Shown here one piece after another: positions 15,320-23,472 of a DNA stretch of 44,421 nucleotides (positions are counted from its first letter, which is position 1; the number at the start of each line of letters is the position of its first letter). The notes under the pieces are model-generated. The model made no database searches and was not told where the DNA came from. It saw nothing but the letters and a program-made list of their open reading frames with translations. Made by a program: the position numbers and the translations under genes. The stretch lies in the NCBI GenBank assembly GCA_009787785.1, contig WQSR01000017.1, positions 1 through 44,421 of the forward strand. Reading direction: 5' to 3'. The DNA is from Defluviitaleaceae bacterium (GTDB lineage Bacteria > Bacillota > Clostridia > Lachnospirales > WQUN01).

Positions 15320-17143
15320 ATGTGCGGAATCGCAGGAATCGCAAGCTACGCGCCTGTACAGGATAGTATTTCGCTTTGGAGCGGCATTCAGCAAACATTA
15401 AAAAAAAGAGGGCCCGACCAAGACGGAATATATAGAAACACATATACCACACTCGCGCATACGAGGCTAAGTGTTGTCGATTTGGAAAATGGCATCCAAC
15501 CCATGATTTTTGCCGAAGGCGATGCAGAATTTGTACTCGTCTACAATGGCGAACTCTACAACACAGCACAACTGCGAACGGAACTTGAACATAGAGGGCA
15601 TACATTCAAGGGGCATTCCGACACAGAGGTTTTGCTTCATTCTTATATGGAATGGAAGAGCGCGTGCGTGCATCGTCTGAATGGCATCTTTGCCTTCGCG
15701 GTATGGGAGAATCACAACCGCAGGCTATTTATTGCGCGGGACAGAATAGGCGTGAAACCCTTTTTTTATACGCACAAACAGGAGCAATTTCTATTTTCGT
15801 CTGAAATCAAAGGCTTGCTTGCCCACCCCCTGGTTGAGCCGAAAATTGATGCGTTTTCGATAGCAGAACTGGTGCTGATTGGCCCGGGAAGAACACCCGG
15901 ATATGGCGTTTTCTGTGGAATAGAGGAGCTTCCCCCGGCGCATTGCGGCTATTTTGATAAAGAAAACGGATTAAAACTGATTCAATACTGGAAAATGGAA
16001 GATAAACCCCACACCGATAGCTTCCCACAAACCGTGGAAACCGTGCGAAATTTAATAACCGATGCCATCACGCGGCAATTGGTCTCTGATGTGCCTGTGG
16101 GTTGCTTTCTATCGGGCGGGGTGGATTCCAGTGCCATTTCATCGGTGGCAGGCCGCTATTTCCGCGAACAGGGCAAGCAACTGCACACCTTTTCTGTGTA
16201 CTATAAAGATAATGCGCAGCATTTCCAAAAAAGCAGATTTCAGCCGGACAGTGACGATGCATTCATCGGGCAAATGGTAGGCTTTCTCGGCTCAAAACAT
16301 CACAGCATTGTGCTTGAAACAGCAGACCTTGTTGACGCGTTGGAGGCCGCGGTAGATGCCCGTGACCTACCCGGCATGGCAGATATTGACGCTTCTTTGT
16401 TGCTGTTTTGTAAAGAAGTAAAAAACACCGTAACCGTTGCCCTCTCCGGCGAATGCGCGGATGAAATATTTGGCGGATATCCCTGGTATAGGGACGATGA
16501 GATTTTAATGCAAAATGGCTTTCCCTGGATGCAAAATACACGGGAGGGCTTTCTCAAGCCGGAAATAGCTGAGTGGGTAAATGCGTCATCCTATGCGCAA
16601 AAACGATATGAAAAAACCATAGAGCGAACCCATGCCCTTGCCCATTGCACGCCCCATGAGCGGCGCATGAAGGAAATGGTAAACCTAAACATTGACTGGT
16701 TTATGCAAACACTTCTTGACAGAAAAGACCGCATGAGTATGTACAATGGGCTGGAAGTGCGCGTGCCTTTTTGCGATTACCGCATAGTGGAATACCTTTA
16801 CTCCGTGCCGTGGGAAATGAAAAATTACCGCAACCGCGAGAAGGGGCTCTTGCGCGAAGCCCTGCGCGGCCTACTTCCCGATGCGGTGCTTTGGCGCAAA
16901 AAAAGCCCCTACCCAAAGACCCATAACCCAGCCTACCTTGCGGCCGTATCCGACAAATTAAGCGAAATTATTGCAAACCCGGCATCGCCCATTTTGCAAT
17001 ATATCCGCAAAGAGGCATTGGAAAATCTGCTAAAAAGCGAAAACCTCATCCCGTGGTATGGGCAACTTATGACCAAGCCGCAAACCATAGCGTATTTCCT
17101 ACAGATTAACTATTGGTTAAGCAAATTATTCAAAATCAGTTGA
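15320..17143 (+). CDS. asnB: Asparagine synthase (glutamine-hydrolysing)
   Basis: A 607-aa enzyme that makes asparagine from aspartate, glutamine and ATP. Residues 2-190 or so are the class II glutaminase domain with the nucleophile Cys2 exposed after Met removal (MCGIAGIASY); it also has RLSVVDLENG and YNGELYN. The second half is the synthetase, with the ATP pyrophosphatase loop SGGVDSSAI and ALSGECADEIFGGY. The length is usual for the family. ATG 15320 has GGAGG 5 nt upstream; earlier in-frame codons would mask Cys2. The 3' end overlaps the convergent transglutaminase-like gene by 18 nt. Confidence 0.95.
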   Translation: MCGIAGIASYAPVQDSISLWSGIQQTLKKRGPDQDGIYRNTYTTLAHTRLSVVDLENGIQPMIFAEGDAEFVLVYNGELYNTAQLRTELEHRGHTFKGHSDTEVLLHSYMEWKSACVHRLNGIFAFAVWENHNRRLFIARDRIGVKPFFYTHKQEQFLFSSEIKGLLAHPLVEPKIDAFSIAELVLIGPGRTPGYGVFCGIEELPPAHCGYFDKENGLKLIQYWKMEDKPHTDSFPQTVETVRNLITDAITRQLVSDVPVGCFLSGGVDSSAISSVAGRYFREQGKQLHTFSVYYKDNAQHFQKSRFQPDSDDAFIGQMVGFLGSKHHSIVLETADLVDALEAAVDARDLPGMADIDASLLLFCKEVKNTVTVALSGECADEIFGGYPWYRDDEILMQNGFPWMQNTREGFLKPEIAEWVNASSYAQKRYEKTIERTHALAHCTPHERRMKEMVNLNIDWFMQTLLDRKDRMSMYNGLEVRVPFCDYRIVEYLYSVPWEMKNYRNREKGLLREALRGLLPDAVLWRKKSPYPKTHNPAYLAAVSDKLSEIIANPASPILQYIRKEALENLLKSENLIPWYGQLMTKPQTIAYFLQINYWLSKLFKIS

Positions 17144-17989
17144 AGAACAGAAGAAATATTTTGAGTCCTTCTCATTTTCTAACGCCTGCACCATCCAAGG
17201 TTGTTCGCCATACTGCTTTCTCCTATATTCCACATTGCTGATGCGTACCAACTTTGGGCTAAACCCATGCGGACACAAAGTAATAAAACGATTCATTGCT
17301 GAACCTGTGGGCTCATTTTCATCGCTAAACGTGCTAATTTCGGACAGTTGGAAATAAAACAGATTCTTTGCAAAATATTCGATATTCGCCTTCGCACTAT
17401 CTTCCGTCCATTCTTCATCGTTATATTTCGCGTCTGTGTTGAAAAACACAGGGGCTTGGTCGGCTAAATGATGGCGCAATTCCAAAAGACTTAAACAGTC
17501 GCCTTGCGCATTATTAATATAGGCGTTAAATGTGGGGTCAAGCATAACCCATTTGCCCATTTCTTTGATGTACGCTTGCACTACGACATGATTATCAGCA
17601 TCATAAGGCGAGCATGGCATAATAAATACTTTTCTTGCTTTGATTCCAATTGACAAAAGACATTCCGACAAAATAGTCGATAAGCCAACGCAGTTGATGC
17701 CTTGTGCGCTATCTTTACCAAATGCGTGGTCTAAATAACTTATTGCATTCGCCGGTATTGCGCCGGAGTAATTGCCCATGTGGTAGATATTGCTTGATAC
17801 CCAATTCAAAAGATTCACAGCTTTTGAAAAATCATCACCATTACCTGCAATATCAACTATTGGATACTTAGCTTTAAGCATCTCGTACTTTGGATGCTTG
17901 AAAATAAATAAAAAATCTACATCATCTTGCTTCTTTACAGGCAAAGGAAATACTTTTAATAATCCTGTAAAAATATCGTATTGGCTCAT
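17126..17989 (-). CDS. Transglutaminase-like domain protein
   Basis: A 287-aa soluble protein. A papain-like transglutaminase core is suggested by INCVGLSTILSECLLSIGIKARKV (Cys, given here as positions about 126-150), then DNHVVVQAYI with the His and MLDPTFNAYI with the Asp: the Cys-His-Asp triad in the right order. Members act as peptidases or amidases or cross-link proteins; the substrate is unknown. GGAGG 8 nt upstream supports ATG 17989. The leader holds the same hairpin as the NUDIX gene. It faces asnB with an 18-nt 3' overlap. Confidence 0.75.
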   Translation of the reverse strand: MSQYDIFTGLLKVFPLPVKKQDDVDFLFIFKHPKYEMLKAKYPIVDIAGNGDDFSKAVNLLNWVSSNIYHMGNYSGAIPANAISYLDHAFGKDSAQGINCVGLSTILSECLLSIGIKARKVFIMPCSPYDADNHVVVQAYIKEMGKWVMLDPTFNAYINNAQGDCLSLLELRHHLADQAPVFFNTDAKYNDEEWTEDSAKANIEYFAKNLFYFQLSEISTFSDENEPTGSAMNRFITLCPHGFSPKLVRISNVEYRRKQYGEQPWMVQALENEKDSKYFFCSSTDFE

Positions 17990-18014
17990 CAGCGATACCT
18001 CCGTTAAACGAATA

Positions 18015-18037
18015 CACGTACCACTATCTGTGGTACA
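18015..18037 (-). promoter_or_regulatory. Leader hairpin shared with the NUDIX gene
   Basis: On the minus strand UGUACCAC, 5 bases, GUGGUACGUG, 25 nt before the transglutaminase-like start codon and next to its GGAGG. The stem bases are identical to those at 15106-15130. Confidence 0.55.
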
Positions 18038-18098
18038 GTGCGCCCTCTGGTTTGGTTGTCCAGTAAGTAAAGCAATTTTATCATAACTTTGATATTTT

Positions 18099-18118
18099 AT
18101 AGCCGAATAAAACGGGAA
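18099..18118 (+). repeat. Direct repeat copy 1 (partner at 37279)
   Basis: ATAGCCGAATAAAACGGGAA occurs here and identically at 37279-37298. Both copies lie in AT-rich intergenic DNA a few dozen bases from a terminator hairpin with AGCCC/GGGCT stems. Confidence 0.7.
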
Positions 18119-18134
18119 GAGGCCACCCGGATTG

Positions 18135-18169
18135 AAAAAGCCCAGAAACATTAGATTTCCGGGCTTTTC
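18135..18169 (-). terminator. Intrinsic terminator of the VapBC-like operon
   Basis: On the minus strand AAAGCCCGGAAA and TTTCTGGGCTTT pair around a short loop, followed by TTTTTC. It begins 24 nt after the toxin stop codon. Confidence 0.75.
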
Positions 18170-18192
18170 TGCATTCGGAGAAGAGGAGATTT

Positions 18193-18609
18193 CTAACGTA
18201 TCCAAGTGAATGAAATGTCCTCGCTTTTCTCCACGACATCAAGTTCATGATGGTCTGACGTTATGACGGACGCATCTATTGTACTCGCCTGACCAAGCAT
18301 AATTGAATCGGCAAGTGACATTTTGTACTTCGTCTTGAATTGTGCCCCTTGGCGTAGCACAGCGTCCGATATTCCGTCAATTATCTGTATGGGTGATTTT
18401 AACACCATGCTGTAAACAGCCTCAGCTTGTTGTACTCCGTGTGAACGGACGACATCGTAATACGCTTCATACAAATTTAACTTGTTCATGTAGATGTGCG
18501 CACTGCTTCTTGAGGCTTGCTCCAATAAGGATTCTACGTTGTCTGCGCCTGCCTCATCATAGACATGCGCCAGCAATGCACAGGAATCTAGCACATAATT
18601 AATTGTCAT
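18193..18609 (-). CDS. PIN-domain toxin, VapC-like
   Basis: A 138-aa PIN-domain ribonuclease. The acidic residues that hold the metal are seen in VLDSCALL (Asp), NLYEAYYD (Glu), SLADSIMLGQA (Asp) and ITSDHHELD (Asp). VapC toxins cleave RNA, commonly tRNA, when the antitoxin is lost. It overlaps the antitoxin gene by 11 nt, as in typical toxin-antitoxin operons. ATG 18609 is chosen; a longer frame to 18630 runs further into the antitoxin without a ribosome binding site. Confidence 0.9.
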   Translation of the reverse strand: MTINYVLDSCALLAHVYDEAGADNVESLLEQASRSSAHIYMNKLNLYEAYYDVVRSHGVQQAEAVYSMVLKSPIQIIDGISDAVLRQGAQFKTKYKMSLADSIMLGQASTIDASVITSDHHELDVVEKSEDISFTWIR

Positions 18610-18826
18610 ACTCAAGTTCCTTGTCCTCACGCATACGCGTTAGGAACCTATCTACTTCGTGTCCATCGCTTTTAAGCATCCCACGCATTGCTTTTATAGG
18701 ACATTGAACCGGATTGATTATTATGGATTCTCCACTTTCAATAATCTCTACTTTTTTCCCCCGTAACTTTGTGGCAAACATTTCCGGTAGGTTCAATTTG
18801 TCAGCTTGTAATACGGCTACTCCCAT
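18599..18826 (-). CDS. Antitoxin of the VapBC-like pair
   Basis: A 75-aa protein. The N-terminal half (ADKLNLPEMFATKLRGKKVEIIE) resembles the swapped-hairpin AbrB/VapB DNA-binding fold, given here as positions about 8-30; the C-terminal half (MLKSDGHEVDRFLTRMREDK) should be the helix that blocks the toxin. AAGGTG lies 7 nt upstream of ATG 18826. Its promoter would have to lie in the arm of the palindromic element that begins 21 bp upstream. Confidence 0.85.
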   Translation of the reverse strand: MGVAVLQADKLNLPEMFATKLRGKKVEIIESGESIIINPVQCPIKAMRGMLKSDGHEVDRFLTRMREDKELEYDN

Positions 18827-18847
18827 ATATAACACCTTCTTTCGAGG

Positions 18848-19009
18848 TTTATACTACTCCCCGGTAAAAAACAGACAATGGCGCGAGAATTTTATCGCAA
18901 GGCGAGGAAGTGCCGACGCGGCGCACCGGCGGTGCGTTAGGAGGTGCTAACGAAGCATTGCGGAAAAAGCGCGCGCCAGTGTCTATTTTTTACCGGGGAG
19001 TAATATAAA
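18848..19009. repeat. Long palindromic element, family I, copy A
   Basis: Arms begin TTTATACTACTCCCCGG and, on the other strand, TTTATATTACTCCCCGG; the element is 162 bp and folds on itself over most of its length. The inner core (AAGTGCCGACGCGGCG, GCGTTAGGAGGTGCTAACG, TTGCGGAAAAAG) is shared with copies at 20797 and 44097. On the minus strand one arm offers TTGTCT, 16 bases, TAGTAT aimed at the antitoxin gene. Confidence 0.8.
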
Positions 19010-19032
19010 TATAAAGCAATATTGAGGTTATT

Positions 19033-19887
19033 TTAGCATACCAGTGATTGCCAATCAACAAACACAACTTGGTCGCCGCCAACTACATCCCAACATTCCC
19101 TTGCATGGTTGGCGAAAGCATGGTTTTCCTTTGGTGTAACTCCTCGCCCAAGGCGTGAATAAAAAATAGCATTTACATCCAAGTCATCAATGGGTACGCC
19201 GTATACCTTTTCAGTTCCTTTGGCATTTCCTTCGGGGGTAACGAACATAACGGTCTGCATATCTGCTTGGGCTTGCGGCAAGCCTAAAATTTGATGGCAA
19301 TTAAATATGGGTACGGCTTCTCCACGGAGATTGATTGTCGCCGTTCCATCGGTAATCGTTTTGCGATAAACCATATGAATCTCCAATATTTTTTTGGGAT
19401 TCTCAATAAGCGGATGCCCGCAAATGGAATAAAGGAAGAAGCTGTCTGTTCCAGCGGCTTCGGATGGAGAAGCAAACTCCGGTATCACTAATGGTTTTTT
19501 CCGTAGATTTTCATCAGCGAGTTCACTAAGTTTAATCGCAAGTCTTCGTAGTTCTTCCGTAAATACGGACATGCTTTTGGGAATATTGAACTCCATGTTT
19601 ACATCTACCATGTGAAGTATTTGAATCGCTGCATTAACAGATAAATATTTGAACATCATCGCAAAGTCCCTGATGCCCTTGAACATGGCTTCATCGTTAT
19701 TGCCGAAACGTGCCTTTTCTACATATTCATATAGCTTATCAGCTAGGATACGGGCTTCGTGTGCAACTACCGCGTAACCTTTCCCATGCGCTCCGGCTCT
19801 TGCCGCTTCCTGCGACAAAGCTAATGATACCGTCCATGCCTTTTGCGCGTATTGCTCAATGAGCCATACTTTTTTTTCATTTTCCAT
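19033..19887 (-). CDS. Soluble fusion of an MCP-like tip and a CheW-like domain
   Basis: A 284-aa protein with no membrane segment. Residues about 22-60 resemble the tip of chemoreceptor signalling hairpins (EAARAGAHGKGYAVVAHEAR), followed by more helix (to about 135). Residues about 150-265 resemble CheW, with GTATINLRGEAVPIFNCHQI and LGLP, and a late VYGVPIDDL strand. Chemoreceptor tips and CheW bind one another and CheA, so this may be a soluble adaptor or decoy. GGAGG lies 9 nt before the ATG. It follows the sigma factor gene by 17 nt in the same direction, so they should share a transcript. I do not know this architecture as a named family. Confidence 0.7.
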   Translation of the reverse strand: MENEKKVWLIEQYAQKAWTVSLALSQEAARAGAHGKGYAVVAHEARILADKLYEYVEKARFGNNDEAMFKGIRDFAMMFKYLSVNAAIQILHMVDVNMEFNIPKSMSVFTEELRRLAIKLSELADENLRKKPLVIPEFASPSEAAGTDSFFLYSICGHPLIENPKKILEIHMVYRKTITDGTATINLRGEAVPIFNCHQILGLPQAQADMQTVMFVTPEGNAKGTEKVYGVPIDDLDVNAIFYSRLGRGVTPKENHAFANHARECWDVVGGDQVVFVDWQSLVC

Positions 19888-19904
19888 GTGGGTTAGCCTC
19901 CTTG

Positions 19905-20408
19905 TTAGCTGTACTCAAAATACAGCGAGAGAATAGGGCGCAATTTCTCAAGTGCCCTGCGATGATGTGTAAGGACGGTATTCAGATTTATTCCATGCCG
20001 TTCGCTAATTTCACGGAAGGAAAAATCCCCGTAATACCGTTCGGTGATGATAACTTGTTCAACATGTTTAAGCGTATTGAGTGATTGCAAGATAGCGGCT
20101 GTATCACCTGCCTTTGCTATTTCATCAACAAAATCATCTTCATCGATAAGCGGTGACATTAAGTCAAAGCTCACCCAAACATTGTTATCGTAGTCATTTC
20201 GATGAAATATTTTGTAAGCGGTACGAATACACGCAAGTGACATATAGCCAAAATTATACTGTTCGGCACTAAAGTTAGGCGATTTCGCAACGTCCAGAAA
20301 TGTCTGATTAACAATTTCATCAGCTATGTCTTTGATATTGCGCCGCGTATAAAATTTTTTACGAACATATGCGATAAGCTGTTTTCTTAGGCTCTCAACA
20401 GCATCCAC
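19905..20408 (-). CDS. RNA polymerase sigma factor, ECF-like
   Basis: A 167-aa protein with a region 2-like first half (RKKFYTRRNIKDIADEIVNQ, TFLDVAK) and a clear region 4 helix-turn-helix (ITERYYGDFSFREISERHG, then INLNTVLTHHRRALEKLR). It should direct RNA polymerase to a private promoter set. The start is GTG at 20408 with GGGAGGG about 7 nt upstream. It is cotranscribed with the MCP/CheW-like fusion; no anti-sigma factor with a membrane segment is adjacent, so the fusion protein may take that regulatory part (inference). Confidence 0.85.
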   Translation of the reverse strand: MDAVESLRKQLIAYVRKKFYTRRNIKDIADEIVNQTFLDVAKSPNFSAEQYNFGYMSLACIRTAYKIFHRNDYDNNVWVSFDLMSPLIDEDDFVDEIAKAGDTAAILQSLNTLKHVEQVIITERYYGDFSFREISERHGINLNTVLTHHRRALEKLRPILSLYFEYS

Positions 20409-20446
20409 CCGGCTTCCCTCCCCGTCCTTATACGCTGATGGCCATC

Positions 20447-20475
20447 ATATAATATAAAGGCATTTCGCACTTCAA
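20447..20475 (-). promoter_or_regulatory. Candidate promoter of the sigma factor operon
   Basis: On the minus strand TTGAAG (20475-20470), 17 bases, TTATAT (20452-20447), about 40 nt before the GTG start. Confidence 0.5.
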
Positions 20476-20530
20476 ATTATTTCAGAATTTGCGTCAAACG
20501 AATATAAATACTTCACGCACCAGCGCAACG

Positions 20531-20570
20531 AAAAAACAGCTTGGCAGTTTATAAACCACCAAGCTGTTTT
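20531..20570 (-). terminator. Intrinsic terminator downstream of tRNA-Ser
   Basis: A 12-bp perfect stem (AAAACAGCTTGG with CCAAGCTGTTTT) around a 14-base loop, followed by T on the minus strand. Between it and the tRNA lies a further imperfect hairpin (20576-20624) of unknown use. Confidence 0.8.
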
Positions 20571-20641
20571 AACGGGAACACCACCGCAAATGCCTCCCCA
20601 ACAAAGAACCAGTTGGGGGTGTTCGTATTTGTTCCTAATGA

Positions 20642-20730
20642 CGGAGAAGAGGGGATTTGAACCCCTGCGCCGTTATTCACGACCTACGCACTTTCCAGGC
20701 GCGCCCCTTGAGCCGCTTGGGTACTTCTCC
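20642..20730 (-). tRNA. tRNA-Ser (anticodon GGA)
   Basis: Minus strand: acceptor GGAGAAG/CTTCTCC, D arm CCC...GGG with AAGCGGCTCAA, anticodon stem CGCGC/GTGCG closing the loop CTGGAAA (anticodon GGA, Ser), a long variable arm of class II type, and the T arm AGGGGTTCAAATCCCCT. The discriminator base is G and CCA is not encoded. Confidence 0.97.
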
Positions 20731-20796
20731 CTGTGTCCGTGGTGATATGGGCACGGGGGCAGTTTATCGCATTTTTTGTTGACGCGCAAGTATTTA

Positions 20797-20952
20797 TACT
20801 AATCTCGACTTAAAAAGGCTATAATCATGCGGTCTTTTTCCGCAATTCTGCGTTAGCACCTCCTAGCGTGCCGCTAGCACGCCGCGTCGGCACTTCCTTG
20901 TCTTGCGAAAAAATCCTCGCAAGCTTATAGCCTTTTTAAGTCGGGATTAGTA
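20797..20952. repeat. Long palindromic element, family I, copy B
   Basis: A 156-bp imperfect palindrome with arms ATACTAATC(T/C)CGACTTAAAA then AGGCTATAA on both sides. The core matches copy A (CTTTTTCCGCAAT, GCGTTAGCACCTCCTA, CCGCGTCGGCACTTCCT), but the arms are unrelated. It ends one base before the stop codon of the exchanger gene and may serve as its terminator. Confidence 0.8.
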
Positions 20953-20953
20953 T

Positions 20954-21895
20954 TTACGCAATTAATAAATAGACGATGTAGCCCACATAGATGACGGCCA
21001 TGACCAGTCCTTCGGCGCGTGCGATACGTCTGCGGGTGGTGACGAAGAGGAAGAAGAGGAGGCTCCCCAGCACCAGTAGGGAGAGGTCTATTACGCTTCC
21101 GGTGCTGATGGTGAGGGGGAGGATGATGCCGGAAAGACCCAGCACGGCCATGAGGTTGAAGACATTGGAGCCGATGATGGTGCCCACGGCCATTTCGTTT
21201 TCGCCTCTTTTACAGGCGATGAGGGTGAAGGTGAGCTCGGGGAGGGAGGTGCTGATGGCTACGATGGTGAGGCCCACCACGCGCTCGGAGAGGCCCAGGA
21301 TGGGGCCCAGGGCTTCCGATGCCCAGACGGTGATTTGCCCGCCGATGAAAATGAGAAAGGTGGCCAGCAGGGCATGTCCTATGTAGCGGGAGAGCTTTTT
21401 CTCCCCGCCGGGGGGGACTTCTGTTTCCGTGGTGTCCTTGGGGGTGGTTTTGACGAGGATGACGATGTAGGCGATATAGACGACGAACATGGCCAAGCCA
21501 CCCCAGCGGGGAATGATATTCCCCAGGGTGAAGAATAGCAGGAGCAAAAACGCCGGGGCGGCCACAGAGAGCCAGAAGCCCTTTGAAATATCCCTGAAAT
21601 CCACGGGGATGGCCCGCACCATGGCCGCCAGACCCAGAATCATAAGTAAATTGAAGGTATTCGCGCCCACGGCGTTGGCTACGGCCAGGTCATTGGCACC
21701 GCCGGCGGCGGCAGATACGCTGATGACCAGCTCGGGGATGCTTGTCCCCATGGAAACAATGGTCAGGCCAATAATAACCGGTGACATTTTGAGCCGGTGG
21801 GCGATGCCCACGCTGGCGTCCACAAAGATGTCTGCCCCTTTGATTAGCAAGGCCAACCCGGCGATAAGTCCTACAATTACCAACACTGTGTGCAT
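20954..21895 (-). CDS. Sodium/calcium exchanger family antiporter (YrbG/CaCA type)
   Basis: A 313-aa inner-membrane protein with about ten hydrophobic segments in two homologous halves. The alpha repeats are seen as GLTIVSMGTSIPELVIS (first half) and GLTIVAISTSLPELTFT (second half), each with the ion-binding Glu, plus ANAVGANTFN and GTIIGSNVFN. It should move Ca2+ outward against Na+ or H+. The ATG overlaps the mazF stop (TGATG), so it is cotranscribed with alr-mazF; the link in function is not obvious. Confidence 0.93.
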   Translation of the reverse strand: MHTVLVIVGLIAGLALLIKGADIFVDASVGIAHRLKMSPVIIGLTIVSMGTSIPELVISVSAAAGGANDLAVANAVGANTFNLLMILGLAAMVRAIPVDFRDISKGFWLSVAAPAFLLLLFFTLGNIIPRWGGLAMFVVYIAYIVILVKTTPKDTTETEVPPGGEKKLSRYIGHALLATFLIFIGGQITVWASEALGPILGLSERVVGLTIVAISTSLPELTFTLIACKRGENEMAVGTIIGSNVFNLMAVLGLSGIILPLTISTGSVIDLSLLVLGSLLFFLFVTTRRRIARAEGLVMAVIYVGYIVYLLIA

Positions 21896-22257
21896 CAGTT
21901 ATGTAACCCCACACTCACCAATAACGCTTTGTCTACCCGGCGCATGACGTTTTCGTCCAGCCAGCAAATTTTTTCGCGTAGGCGTTTTTTGTCTATGGTA
22001 CGGATTTGCTCAAGCAGTATAACAGAATCTTTCACCAACGTGGAAGACACGGAATCTATCTCTATATGGGTGGGTAGCTTGGCCTTGCCTATCTGGGAGG
22101 TAATGGCCGCGCAAATCACCGTGGGGCTGTAGCGGTTGCCCACGTCGTTTTGAATAATCAAAACCGGGCGCACGCCGCCCTGCTCCGAGCCCACCACCGG
22201 GCTCAAGTCCGCGTAGAATATATCACCCCGCCGTACGGATGGCTTCATTTGTTGCAT
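21895..22257 (-). CDS. mazF: MazF/EndoA-type mRNA interferase toxin
   Basis: A 120-aa protein starting [20 protein letters not shown], with the PemK/MazF core: [15 protein letters not shown], the CAAITSQ strand and the [13 protein letters not shown] helix. The family cuts single-stranded RNA at short motifs. AAAGGAGGTG upstream supports ATG 22257; an in-frame GTG at 22266 is inside the ribosome binding region. In Bacillus the antitoxin gene ndoAI stands between alr and ndoA; here only 36 nt separate alr and mazF and no antitoxin reading frame fits. Confidence 0.93.
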   Translation of the reverse strand: MQQMKPSVRRGDIFYADLSPVVGSEQGGVRPVLIIQNDVGNRYSPTVICAAITSQIGKAKLPTHIEIDSVSSTLVKDSVILLEQIRTIDKKRLREKICWLDENVMRRVDKALLVSVGLHN

Positions 22258-22293
22258 AATTGTCACACCTCCTTTCCAGTGAGAGTATCGCCG

Positions 22294-23433
22294 TCAATTT
22301 TCATTTGTATACACCCGCGGCACACGTTTTCCAATACCGCAGACGATTTCGTAATTTATCGTACCCAAGAGCCCGGCCAGGGCGTCCGCGCAGAGGCTTT
22401 CCCCGGTTGTGCCCAGCAATGCCACCGTGTCGCCGGGGGCCGCGCCGGGGATGCCGGTGACATCCGCCATGCACTGGTCCATGCACACCGTCCCCGCGAT
22501 GGGTGCCGGCCTCCCCCGAATCATCACCCGCCCTATATTGGTCAGCCGCCGGGGATAGCCGTCGGCGTAGCCTATGGAAATCACCGCTATCCGGGAGGGG
22601 CGGGCGGTGGTGAAGCGATGGCCGTAGCTGATGCCCACCCCGGCGGGAAGTTCCTTCACCATAGTCACTTGGGCGAAGAGGCCCATGGCGGGCTTCAAGG
22701 CCAGTGGGCGGCATATTTCAGCCATTTCCGGGGAGGGGAGCAGACCGTAGAGCATAATGCCCACCCGTACCGCGTCCATGAAAAAGCCGGGGTGCTTTCG
22801 CGCTGTGGCGGCGGAATTGCACATATGCTTCACGGGGATATCCAAGCCGCGTTCCTTCAGCTCATCCAGCAACCGGGTGAAACGGCTGTGCTGTTCGTGG
22901 ACAAAATCATTGTCCGGCATATCCGCCGTGGCACAGTGGGTGAAAATCCCCCCTACATCCAGCCGGGGGTCCCGGGCGATTTCGCAGATGGCATCGACGC
23001 CGGCAGGCGTTGGGGGGAATCCCAAACGTCCCATGCCGGTATCTATTTTTATATGTATTTGTGCCCGCTTGTTGTGTTGCTTCGCCGCCGAGGATAGGTC
23101 CCTCGCCCCCGCCGCGCTGAAAACACTCTGGGTAAGCTCCAGGCGTACCCCCGCGCGCATCATGGGCTCGGGGGTCGCGCCCATAACGAGAACCGGGGCG
23201 GTGATGCCCGCTTCCCGCAGGGCCATACCCTCCTCGCAGAGGGCCACCCCCAGGGAATCCGCCCCGTTTTCCAGCACGGTACGCGCCACCGGTATCATAC
23301 CGTGGCCATAGGCGTCGGCCTTCACGACAGCGATGACGCTTGTGCGCGCCGGTACGATGCCTCGTATCGCTTGTGTATTATGGGCTATATGAGATAGGTT
23401 GACCTCCGCCCATGCGCGGTTGTGGTTGAGCAA
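22294..23433 (-). CDS. alr: Alanine racemase
   Basis: A 379-aa PLP enzyme that makes D-alanine for the cell wall. The cofactor lysine is K38 in VVKADAYGHG, and the second catalytic residue is the Tyr in GISYGHRF. The start is TTG at 23433 (AGGGG 5 nt upstream); no ATG or GTG gives a usual N-terminus, which reads NHNRAWAEVNLSHIAHN. It follows the GerS-like gene by 39 nt on the same strand; in Clostridioides difficile a racemase gene is also linked to gerS. D-Ala/L-Ala balance also affects spore germination. Confidence 0.95.
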   Translation of the reverse strand: MLNHNRAWAEVNLSHIAHNTQAIRGIVPARTSVIAVVKADAYGHGMIPVARTVLENGADSLGVALCEEGMALREAGITAPVLVMGATPEPMMRAGVRLELTQSVFSAAGARDLSSAAKQHNKRAQIHIKIDTGMGRLGFPPTPAGVDAICEIARDPRLDVGGIFTHCATADMPDNDFVHEQHSRFTRLLDELKERGLDIPVKHMCNSAATARKHPGFFMDAVRVGIMLYGLLPSPEMAEICRPLALKPAMGLFAQVTMVKELPAGVGISYGHRFTTARPSRIAVISIGYADGYPRRLTNIGRVMIRGRPAPIAGTVCMDQCMADVTGIPGAAPGDTVALLGTTGESLCADALAGLLGTINYEIVCGIGKRVPRVYTNEN

Positions 23434-23472
23434 ATTAACCCCTGTATAACCGTTTTAAGTTCAAAACGCATT

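Noticed and set aside
15320..17989. asnB plus transglutaminase-like gene as a lasso-peptide cluster
   Set aside because: The asparagine synthase is canonical (Cys2, full length), the two genes are convergent, and there is no precursor peptide, RRE protein or ABC exporter next to them.
20576..20624. Nested hairpin between tRNA-Ser and its terminator as a small RNA gene
   Set aside because: No own promoter, and it matches no RNA family I know; it may be just the tRNA trailer.
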